A stretch of 11,542 nt of DNA from Archangium sp. (GTDB lineage: Bacteria > Myxococcota > Myxococcia > Myxococcales > Myxococcaceae), in the NCBI GenBank assembly GCA_016793525.1, contig JAEUJT010000125.1:1-11542 (forward strand), in the 5' to 3' direction. Both the position numbers and the translations under genes were made by a program. Positions within the stretch are counted from its first letter, which is position 1; each line of letters opens with the position of its first letter. Below are positions 1 through 7,270 of this stretch, one piece after another. Below the pieces are notes generated by a model. It saw only the letters and a list, made by a program, of their open reading frames with translations. It did not search any database and was not told the DNA's origin.

Positions 1-336
1 GTCGCGGTTGATGAAGGCGCCGGGCGAGTCTTCGAACAGCACCGTCACCGCCGAGAAGCCCGCGTGGGGGTGCGGCGGGAACGTCGGCTGCGACATCGTG
101 AAGTGATCGACGTTGAGAAAGGGGTCGATCGTGTGGTGCGCGAAGCCGCGCAGTCCGTGGGTGGTGAAGCCGGGGCCGGGGCGCTGCTCTGGGAGCTGAA
201 GCTGCTCGGTGACGCGACGCGACATGGGGTGCTCCTTGGTGGTGGCGGTCGAACGACTCGTGACGCCGACGGCCACGACCGCCGCGCCGATGAGGGCCCG
301 TCGTCGAGACACTGGCTGAAGTCGTCTTCGTTGCAT
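1..336 (-). CDS. Pirin-family protein, N-terminal part, possible Tat signal (cut by left edge)
   Basis: The first 112 codons are present and the gene runs off the left edge. The PHPHAGFSAVTV stretch near the cut edge matches the N-terminal cupin of pirins, where a histidine pair binds the metal; the region before it (FAHHTIDPFLNVDHF) also fits. Pirins are cupin proteins with reported quercetinase or regulatory roles; the substrate here cannot be told. From the ATG at 336, residues 1-37 resemble a twin-arginine signal: S10-R11-R12-R13-A-L-I, then a hydrophobic stretch to about V25. No clear cleavage site is visible. A second in-frame ATG at 225 has a strong AAGGAG ribosome site 6 bases upstream and would give a cytoplasmic pirin without the signal. 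I chose 336 because the extension has high third-position GC in its hydrophobic part and reads like a real signal peptide, but 225 is a serious alternative. Divergent from the LysR gene, a common arrangement for a regulator and its target. Confidence 0.8.
   Translation of the reverse strand, partial: MQRRRLQPVSRRRALIGAAVVAVGVTSRSTATTKEHPMSRRVTEQLQLPEQRPGPGFTTHGLRGFAHHTIDPFLNVDHFTMSQPTFPPHPHAGFSAVTVLFEDSPGAFINRD
232..237 (-). promoter_or_regulatory. Strong internal ribosome binding site in the pirin gene
   Basis: The minus strand reads AAGGAG, 6 bases before the in-frame ATG at 225. This is a better site than the weak GAAAGAG-type sequence before the ATG at 336. It either marks the true start or allows a second, shorter product lacking the Tat-like signal. 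Confidence 0.55.
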
Positions 337-365
337 GCGCTCACTCTTTCGCCGGAGGCATGAAT

Positions 366-397
366 TGACAATTGGAAGCAAAGTTGACTGATTGTCA
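366..397. promoter_or_regulatory. Candidate LysR operator between the divergent pirin and LysR genes
   Basis: A perfect 7-base inverted repeat, TGACAAT (366-372) and ATTGTCA (391-397), is separated by 18 bases. A nested TGAC (385-388) and GTCA (394-397) pair forms a shorter palindrome sharing the right arm. Further TGACA copies follow at the LysR start (407-411). LysR-type regulators usually bind several dyad half-sites between their own gene and a divergent target, so this is the likely site for autoregulation and pirin control. A TTGACA hexamer at 365-370 overlaps the left arm and could be a -35 element for the LysR gene, but no good -10 follows. The role is inferred from position and symmetry. 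Confidence 0.5.
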
Positions 398-405
398 TCA
401 CAGAC

Positions 406-1287
406 ATGACAACTGACATCGACCCGTCGGACATGATGCTGTTCGCCTCGGTCGTACGAGAGGGCGGTTTCTCCAACGCTGCCCGGCGACTGGGGTTGAG
501 CAAGCAGCGGGTGAGCCTGCGCATTGGTCGGCTCGAGGCGGCGCTGGGCGTGCGGTTGCTCGAGCGCACCACACGCAAGGTGCGGCCCACCGACGCCGGC
601 GCTCGGTATGTCGCGCGATGTTCGGCCATCGCCGCCGAGGTGAAGGCCGCCAACGTCGAGGTTCGACGGCAGCAGCTCGAGCCGACAGGGGTGCTGCGCA
701 TCTCGGCGCCATTTCTCTACGGCCGTCGGGTGCTCGGCCCGGTCGTGGCCGACTTTCTGAAGCGATGGCCGCAGGTTCGCGTCGAGCTGGTGTTGTCGAA
801 TGTGCGCGTCGACCTGGTCGAAGAGGGGTTCGATCTCGCGTTGCGCATCGGCCCGCTCGAAGACTCCTCGCTGGTGGCGCAGAAGGTCAGCGAGGTGCGG
901 GTGCTGACGGTGGCGAGCCCGGCGCTGCTTCGTCGCCTGGGCGTACCGACTCGGTCGACCTTGGCCCAGTTCCCCACCATCGGGCTGAGGCCCGACGAGG
1001 CGTGGCCCATCGACCGTCGCCAGGTGCGGGTCTCCCCGACGTTGGTGGTGAACGATCTCGAGCTCGCGTGCGAGGCGGCCATACGGGGAGTCGGCCTCGC
1101 GAGGCTGCCAGAGATGGTGTGTGGTGAGGCCGTCGCGCGGCGGCGGCTGACGCCGGTGCTCAACCTGTCGTCTGACGAGCGACGGCCGGTGTTTGCGGTG
1201 ATGCCCAGCCGCCGCTTCGTGCCGCTCTCGGTGCGCCGGTTTCTCGAGGCGCTCGGCGAGGCCGATGTTCCTGTTCGAGGCCGCTGA
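406..1287 (+). CDS. LysR-family transcriptional regulator
   Basis: A 293-residue protein, the normal length for the family. Residues about 9-65 form the winged helix-turn-helix (MLFASVVREGGFSNAARRLG, then SKQRVSLRIGRLEAALGVRL, then LLERTTRKVRPTDAG). Residues about 92-285 form the periplasmic-binding-protein-like effector domain, including the LVEEGFDLALRIG segment typical of the CrgA/DsdC-like branch. It probably binds DNA as a tetramer and responds to a small molecule, unknown here. The start at 406 lacks an obvious ribosome site. ATGs at 433 and 436 are in frame but would truncate the first helix. The divergent pirin gene and the palindromes between them make the pirin gene the most likely target. 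The AraC gene follows 53 bases downstream on the same strand and may be cotranscribed. Confidence 0.93.
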   Translation: MTTDIDPSDMMLFASVVREGGFSNAARRLGLSKQRVSLRIGRLEAALGVRLLERTTRKVRPTDAGARYVARCSAIAAEVKAANVEVRRQQLEPTGVLRISAPFLYGRRVLGPVVADFLKRWPQVRVELVLSNVRVDLVEEGFDLALRIGPLEDSSLVAQKVSEVRVLTVASPALLRRLGVPTRSTLAQFPTIGLRPDEAWPIDRRQVRVSPTLVVNDLELACEAAIRGVGLARLPEMVCGEAVARRRLTPVLNLSSDERRPVFAVMPSRRFVPLSVRRFLEALGEADVPVRGR

Positions 1288-1340
1288 GGCTCCGCCTTCG
1301 CCGTGGTCGACCGCGCTGGAGTCGTGCTTGAGTCGCGCGA

Positions 1341-2150
1341 ATGAGGCAGGCAGCCAGCGTCGCGCGCTTCCTCTCCGACCCCGCCGGCCGGTACGTCTGT
1401 GGCGAGACGTATTGCTACTGGTGCACCGCGAAGGGCGAGCCACCGGTGTTCGGCTTCATGCTCTGGGGGCGGCCCACCGAAGTGAGCATGCACGCCTTGG
1501 TCCGCGTGCTCGCGGTCGAGCTGGAGCCCCGCATCGCGCCTCACGTTTCGCTCGTCGATCTCCGGAGAGTCGATGCGGTCGACCCGGCCGCCTTCGAGGT
1601 GCTGCAGCAGTACGTCCAGCGGCACCACGCGGTGCTGAAGAAGAAGGTGTCGCGGCTGGCGTTGGTTCGCCCCGCGGGGCTGGTCGGCGCCGTGGTCTCG
1701 GGTTTTTACCAGGTGATGGAGTCGCCGTACCCGACCGCCGTCTTCGGTTCGCTCGACGAGGCGTTGCGCTGGCTCGCCCTGCGGCCCGAGCTGGCGAGCG
1801 AGCTCGAGGGCTTGGCTGGGCGCACCAGCGGCGTCGATGGGCTCGTCTCCCAGCTGCGCGCGCTCATCGGTGAACGGGCAGGTCGACTCGAGCTCCCCGC
1901 CGCGGCCAAGCAGCTCGGTGTCTCGCAGCGCACGCTGCAGCGCCGATTGGCCGCCTTGAAAACGTCCTTCGCGGCCGAGCTGACCCAGGCCCGGCTCTCC
2001 CTCGCACGCGAGCGTCTCGTCTCGTCGCAGAGCCCGCTGACCTCGGTCGCCGTCGACGCGGGCTTCACCTCGCTGCAGGTCTTCTCTGCCACGTTCCGAC
2101 GGGCTTTCGGTGAGCCGCCCTCGGCGTGGCGTCGGAAACACCAGCGCTGA
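1341..2150 (+). CDS. AraC-family regulator with a STAS-like N-terminal half
   Basis: A 269-residue protein. The C-terminal 100 residues (about 165-265) are an AraC/XylS DNA-binding domain. The first helix-turn-helix is near 185-203 (AAKQLGVSQRTLQRRL) and the second near 232-257 (SVAVDAGFTSLQVFSATFRR), ending in the usual GEPPSAWR. The N-terminal half is not the usual AraC cupin. Residues about 40-145 alternate hydrophobic strands and helices (SLVDLRRVDAVDPAAFEVL, later AVFGSLDEALRWL), reminiscent of STAS/SpoIIAA folds; this is inference from pattern. Three cysteines near the start (C20, C25, C28) are close enough to bind a metal or sense redox state, but that is speculative. The ATG at 1341 has only a weak ribosome site. 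It follows the LysR gene on the same strand, and its stop is 5 bases from the stop of the convergent propeller gene. Target unknown. Confidence 0.9.
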   Translation: MRQAASVARFLSDPAGRYVCGETYCYWCTAKGEPPVFGFMLWGRPTEVSMHALVRVLAVELEPRIAPHVSLVDLRRVDAVDPAAFEVLQQYVQRHHAVLKKKVSRLALVRPAGLVGAVVSGFYQVMESPYPTAVFGSLDEALRWLALRPELASELEGLAGRTSGVDGLVSQLRALIGERAGRLELPAAAKQLGVSQRTLQRRLAALKTSFAAELTQARLSLARERLVSSQSPLTSVAVDAGFTSLQVFSATFRRAFGEPPSAWRRKHQR

Positions 2151-2155
2151 TGCCG

Positions 2156-3376
2156 CTACGCTCCAACCGTGGTGGTCGACAAGGTCGAGTGGTGAAAGCC
2201 GAGGCGCGGGTCGTCGAGCACGCCGAAGTGGGCGGGGAAGTACTCGCGGATCTCCGGAAAGGGAATGCTGCGGTGCCGGGTGAATTCCGGGTACCGGTAG
2301 ACGTGCACCTCGTTCAGCCCGCGGTGCGCCGACAGCAGCCACCGGCCATCGGGTGAACGCGCCAGGCCGTAGCTCCCGTCGAGGGTCGAGAACCGGCTGG
2401 CACGCAGCGCCTTCAAGAGCCAGTGGCTGTTGCCGACGAGGTTCACCCGCGACGCCCCTTCGACGAAGTTGCTCCAGCCGGAGCGCCAGTGGCGGAGCGA
2501 CGTGAAGACGCTCGGCCGCTCGTCGACGTAGTTCACGGTGGAGAACGTCTTGAGGTCGACCCGCACCAGCACGTTGCTGGCGCACGCGTTGTAGATGACC
2601 TCGTCCTCCGTGACGATCACGTCAGACGTCAGCGCGCCCGGCAGATCTTTGGGAATCGACGCGTGGCGGGTGACCATCGCCGTCGGCCCATCGATCTCGA
2701 ACAGGTAGTTCTTGAAGTGCGCAATTGCGTATTCGGTGAAGTCCGCGCCTTGCGGGGTGCAGCGCTGGGTCGGCGCGTAGAAGACGTCTTTGGTCGGGTG
2801 TACGCCGAGGTGCCACACCGTCGCTGGGAGCTTCACCACCCGCGCCGTGGCCGTCTGGAGATCGAACACCCCCACCTGATTCGCGTAGCCGTGGGTGGTG
2901 TGATCCATCGCTCCGTAGAAGAGGTACCGGCCCGACGGTGAGCGCTTCAGCGCGTGCGGCAGGGTCACCCCGTGGGCGCCGACGCGCTCCGGCTTCTCGA
3001 GCGCGTCGAGCGAGAACTTGTAGAAATCAGGGCCCAGCACGGTGATGAACTCGCGCTCGCCCAGCCACACCACGTGCGTCTGGCTCGAATAAAACGTGTC
3101 GGGCGCGACGAACCGCAGCGTGGAGGCGCGCGTCAGCTCGGTCAGCGTGCGCGGGTCGTAGAAGAGCAACGTCTGCGAGAGGTTGCCCAAGAAACCCACC
3201 GTGCCCTGCGGGTTGATCTGGGTGGCGTGGCCTCCGGAGAGCCCGTCGAAGTACTTCACCTCGATATCGAAGCGGTCAGCGTCGGGGTCGCAGCGCAGCC
3301 GCGCCACGCCGCCGAAGCCCTCGAAGCCGTTCAGCCCGTTGCCGTCGAGCGCGATGAAGAAATCGAACGCGCTCAC
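2156..3376 (-). CDS. Predicted beta-propeller protein of unknown function
   Basis: A 406-residue protein starting at GTG 3376; this start overlaps the upstream stop as GTGA and has GGAGG 4 bases upstream. I do not recognise the family. The chain repeats short beta-strand units with turn motifs such as RSPSGRYLFYG, GVHPTKDVFYAP and ARSPDGRWLLSAH, as in YncE/WD40-like propellers. There is no signal peptide or membrane segment, so it is probably cytoplasmic. It is rich in histidine, with several HxxH or HH clusters (DHTTH near mid-chain, FHH near the end). Those could hold a metal, as in some propeller enzymes (carotenoid oxygenases, selenium-binding protein), but no family signature is clear. 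Translational coupling to the E2-type acyltransferase suggests the two act together, as a modifying or scaffold subunit or in one pathway. Confidence 0.8.
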   Translation of the reverse strand: MSAFDFFIALDGNGLNGFEGFGGVARLRCDPDADRFDIEVKYFDGLSGGHATQINPQGTVGFLGNLSQTLLFYDPRTLTELTRASTLRFVAPDTFYSSQTHVVWLGEREFITVLGPDFYKFSLDALEKPERVGAHGVTLPHALKRSPSGRYLFYGAMDHTTHGYANQVGVFDLQTATARVVKLPATVWHLGVHPTKDVFYAPTQRCTPQGADFTEYAIAHFKNYLFEIDGPTAMVTRHASIPKDLPGALTSDVIVTEDEVIYNACASNVLVRVDLKTFSTVNYVDERPSVFTSLRHWRSGWSNFVEGASRVNLVGNSHWLLKALRASRFSTLDGSYGLARSPDGRWLLSAHRGLNEVHVYRYPEFTRHRSIPFPEIREYFPAHFGVLDDPRLGFHHSTLSTTTVGA

Positions 3377-4206
3377 GCCGCCTCCGCCGCGACCGGGAGT
3401 TGCCCGGCCGGAGCCTCGATGCGGCTGCGAATCTCCTTGGCCAGCACGCCCGCGGAGAAGCCGTCGATGATGCGGTGATCGAACGTGGCGCACAGGCGCA
3501 GCACCTGCCGAACCTCGAGCTTTCCGTCGACCACCCACGGGCGCGCCTTCACCTCGGTCAGCAGCATCAACATCGCGCAGCGGCCCAGCGGGAGGAACGG
3601 CGCGAACGCGGTGTCGATGCCGAACGTGCCGACGTTGGTGATCACCGCGGTGCCGAACGGGTCTCGCGGCATGCCCTGACTCGGCAGGTGCAGGTGCAGC
3701 TCGTTGCTGATCACGTCGATGACGCGGAGGAGCGGCCGGAGCAGCCACCACGGCAGCAGCTTGAACAGCCCTCGGCTCTTCTCGAAGCTCTCGTCGCGCC
3801 CTTCGCGAATGCCTGACGCGCGTCGGCCGACCGCCTGCGCCCACCCCTCGAGCGAGAGCTGATCAGCCGCGTCGATGCGCGCACCGGAGAGGTCTTTGCC
3901 CCCGTCGGTGGCGACCGAGACGAAGAGGTCGACGCTCGTGCGGCGCTCGAGCTTGCCCCAGTACCGCACCTTGGCGTTGAGGCTCGGGTGCTGCGCGAAG
4001 GCCTGCGCTACCGCCCACGACACCACGTGGGTGATGGAGAGCTTCGACCCCGTGCGCTCCCGCTCCCGCTGGATCCACTGCAGCGTCTCGGTCACATCGA
4101 CGTCCATCGTTCCGTAGATGGTGGGGTCTTGGGGGTTGCGCCACATCGCCGCGGCCATGCGGCGAAAGGAGGAGGCGTCGGGGAGCTCGGCAAACGCGGT
4201 CGTCAT
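3373..4206 (-). CDS. Stand-alone 2-oxoacid dehydrogenase E2-type acyltransferase
   Basis: A 277-residue protein consisting of the catalytic core of E2 acyltransferases (chloramphenicol-acetyltransferase fold). Visible family features are GSKLSITHVVSWAVAQAFAQ near the N-terminus, the GTAVITNVGTFGIDTAFAPF segment, and the active-site DHRIIDG with H244 and D248 (catalytic HxxxDG). There is no lipoyl domain and no E3/E1-binding domain, so it is unlikely to be the core of a pyruvate dehydrogenase complex. No E1 or E3 gene is nearby. It may transfer an acyl group from CoA to an unidentified acceptor. A PWWLLRPLLRVIDVI stretch around the middle is quite hydrophobic. I prefer the ATG at 4206; a TTG at 4257 is in frame but less likely. 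First gene of a two-gene unit; its TGA overlaps the GTG start of the propeller gene. Confidence 0.85.
   Translation of the reverse strand: MTTAFAELPDASSFRRMAAAMWRNPQDPTIYGTMDVDVTETLQWIQRERERTGSKLSITHVVSWAVAQAFAQHPSLNAKVRYWGKLERRTSVDLFVSVATDGGKDLSGARIDAADQLSLEGWAQAVGRRASGIREGRDESFEKSRGLFKLLPWWLLRPLLRVIDVISNELHLHLPSQGMPRDPFGTAVITNVGTFGIDTAFAPFLPLGRCAMLMLLTEVKARPWVVDGKLEVRQVLRLCATFDHRIIDGFSAGVLAKEIRSRIEAPAGQLPVAAEAA
3381..3385 (-). promoter_or_regulatory. Ribosome binding site fixing the propeller gene's GTG start
   Basis: The minus strand reads GGAGG inside the last codons of the acyltransferase gene, 4 bases before GTG at 3376. Together with the GTGA stop/start overlap, it supports this start over longer in-frame extensions (to 3844) that would run antiparallel-free but out of frame through the acyltransferase gene. 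Confidence 0.6.
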
Positions 4207-4235
4207 GCGCGGTACTGTCTGCGGTTCGCCGTTCC

Positions 4236-4255
4236 GGCGCTCATGCGGGAGCGCC
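4236..4255. terminator. Hairpin between the lipoprotein and acyltransferase genes (possible terminator)
   Basis: A perfect 7-base stem GGCGCTC/GAGCGCC with a 6-base loop lies in the 87-base gap after the FG-GAP lipoprotein stop. No T-run follows on the minus strand, so it does not meet the classical intrinsic-terminator pattern. It may slow or end transcription, or simply be a GC-rich palindrome. Confidence 0.3.
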
Positions 4256-4293
4256 AATCGGTTGTGTCTGCGCGCCGCTCCAACCCCGCTGGG

Positions 4294-5889
4294 CTACGGC
4301 GCGGTGAAGACCCACGTGGCCCCAACACCGCCGTTGTCCGCGCGCCCCCCGGAGACCGCGGTGCGGCCATCTGCGCTGAGCGCGACTCCGTACCCTTGGC
4401 GCACACCGAGCCCGTCGGCGCCGACGAGCTTGGCCCGCTGCGTCCAGGCGCCGGCCTCGCGTACGAAGATCCACGCCGCCCCGGTTCCACCGCTGTCGTT
4501 CTCCGCGCCCAGCAGCAGCGTGGTGCCGTCGGCGCTCAAGGCGACGCCGGAGCCCTGGTTCGCGCCGGGGGTGGCGTCGCTGGCGACCAGCTTGGCGCCT
4601 TGCTGGGCCCACGCCTCGCCGGTGCGGGTGAAAACCACGACCGAGCCGGTGTTGTTGTCGTCTCGGTACGCGCCGACCGCGGCGGTGTTCCCGTCGGCGC
4701 TCAACGCCGTGCTGAAGCCGAACACCACGCCCTCGACCGGCGGGCTGAAAGTCAGCTTCGGGCCTTGCACTCGCCAGCCCTGCGCGGTCTTCACCCAGAC
4801 CCACGCTCCGCCCCGGTAGCCGAGGTCGCCATGGCTCCCGATGAGCGCCGTGGTGCCGTCGGCGCTGAGCGCCACGCTCGAGCCGAAGTAGGTGCTCGTG
4901 CCGTCGTCGTTGAACAGCTTGCCCTGCTGAGACCAGACGCCGTCGGTGCGAGTGAAGATCCACGCCGAGCCGCGCGGGTTCATATCGCCCGCCCCAGAGA
5001 TCAGCGCCGTGTCGCCGTCGGCGCTCAACGCCAGCGCTCCGCCGAAGGCCACCGCGTGGAAGCTCGAGTCAATCGGCACCAGCTTTTCGCCCTGCTGGGA
5101 CCACACGCCTTCACGGCGGGTGAAGACCCACGCCGCGCCGGTGCCGATGTTGGGCACGTCGTACAAGCCTCCGACCAGCGCGGTGTTGCCGTCGGCGCTC
5201 AGGGCCACCGCGCGCCCCTGCTGCGATGCAGGGCCCGAGGCGCCGGAGCCCACCAGCTTGGGGCCTTGCTGGCTCCACCCGCCGTCGGTCTTGGCCCACA
5301 CCCAGGCGGCGCCCGCATTGCCGTCGTCGTTCCACCCTCCGACGAGGGCCGTATCGCCGCCAGCGCTGAGCGCGACGCTGATGCCCTGCGACGACGGCCC
5401 GGAGGCGCCCGTGCCGACGAGCTTCGGCCCGCCCATCGCCGGGACGCCGGTGGGCGTCACCACGAAGCCTTCGGCGGTGCTGAAGGTGGTTCCGCGCTCG
5501 GTCGCGGTGAGCGCGCCTGACGCCGAGCCGGGCATCACCATCACCAGGAGCCCGCCCGCGTTGCGGCCGACGACCAGCGCCCGTGCCCCTCCGACGTCGA
5601 TGACGGCGCTCTTGGAGAGCTCGACCCCGGTCAGCGTCACCAGCGTACCGACGGGCCCGCGGGTCGGTGCGGCGCGGAGCAGCTCGAGCAACCCGCCGTC
5701 TTCACCGAGGAGCCCTCCGTCGGGCGTGAACCGGGAGAGGGGCACGCACGTGCCCAGCCCGCACGCGAAGCCCTCGGCGCACTCCGAGGAGGTGCGGCAG
5801 GCGAAGCTCGCGTCGGCCGAGCCGCTGGACGTGCAGCTCAGGCATGCCACCACCCCGACCGACATCAAGAAGCGCCCACCCACACGCAT
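4294..5889 (-). CDS. Lipoprotein with Cys-rich motif, TIG-like domain and seven FG-GAP repeats
   Basis: A 531-residue secreted protein. A lipoprotein signal spans residues 1-16 with lipobox V-V-A-C16 (C19 is a less likely alternative). A four-cysteine motif follows at C31, C37, C43 and C48, with spacing C-x5-C-x5-C-x4-C. Residues about 74-145 look like a TIG/IPT immunoglobulin-like fold (PTRGPVGTLVTLTGVEL, ending EGFVVTP). Residues 156-531 are seven repeats of about 54 residues, each with a KL start, ALSADGxTAL in the middle, GAAWVF-type strands and WSQQG near the end. This matches FG-GAP-type repeats and should form one seven-bladed propeller. Expected location is the cell envelope or surface, likely outer membrane; ligand unknown. 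The start has no ribosome site but a -10-like hexamer ends 6 bases upstream. Divergent from purA across only 41 bases. Confidence 0.9.
   Translation of the reverse strand: MRVGGRFLMSVGVVACLSCTSSGSADASFACRTSSECAEGFACGLGTCVPLSRFTPDGGLLGEDGGLLELLRAAPTRGPVGTLVTLTGVELSKSAVIDVGGARALVVGRNAGGLLVMVMPGSASGALTATERGTTFSTAEGFVVTPTGVPAMGGPKLVGTGASGPSSQGISVALSAGGDTALVGGWNDDGNAGAAWVWAKTDGGWSQQGPKLVGSGASGPASQQGRAVALSADGNTALVGGLYDVPNIGTGAAWVFTRREGVWSQQGEKLVPIDSSFHAVAFGGALALSADGDTALISGAGDMNPRGSAWIFTRTDGVWSQQGKLFNDDGTSTYFGSSVALSADGTTALIGSHGDLGYRGGAWVWVKTAQGWRVQGPKLTFSPPVEGVVFGFSTALSADGNTAAVGAYRDDNNTGSVVVFTRTGEAWAQQGAKLVASDATPGANQGSGVALSADGTTLLLGAENDSGGTGAAWIFVREAGAWTQRAKLVGADGLGVRQGYGVALSADGRTAVSGGRADNGGVGATWVFTAP
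4297..5424 (-). repeat. Seven tandem FG-GAP-type repeat units (about 160 bases each)
   Basis: Codes for residues 156-531 of the lipoprotein. The units are diverged but share a nearly constant DNA word, GCCGTCGGCGCT on the plus strand, at 4525, 4855, 5014 and 5188, and one base different near 4690. The spacing is 159-174 bases, and the word encodes part of ALSADG. Conservation at the DNA level could mean fairly recent duplication or simply constrained residues plus biased codons. Confidence 0.8.
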
Positions 5890-5891
5890 GA

Positions 5892-7241
<1,350 letters not shown>

Positions 7242-7270
7242 CCCGCTCCTGCCGATCGAAAGAGCCTCCC

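Noticed and set aside
717..2585. Long open frame on the minus strand (622 codons) across the LysR, AraC and propeller genes.
   Set aside because: It runs antisense to well-supported genes, has an Arg/Ala/Gly-rich composition with no domain, and is expected from high third-position GC.
3373..4206. Reading the acyltransferase as the E2 subunit of pyruvate or branched-chain dehydrogenase.
   Set aside because: There is no lipoyl domain, no subunit-binding domain and no E1 or E3 gene nearby.
3988..5520. Plus-strand open frame of 510 codons with repeated VGAQ/RAD-type segments.
   Set aside because: It is antisense to the acyltransferase and FG-GAP lipoprotein; its apparent repeats are the complement of the FG-GAP repeats.
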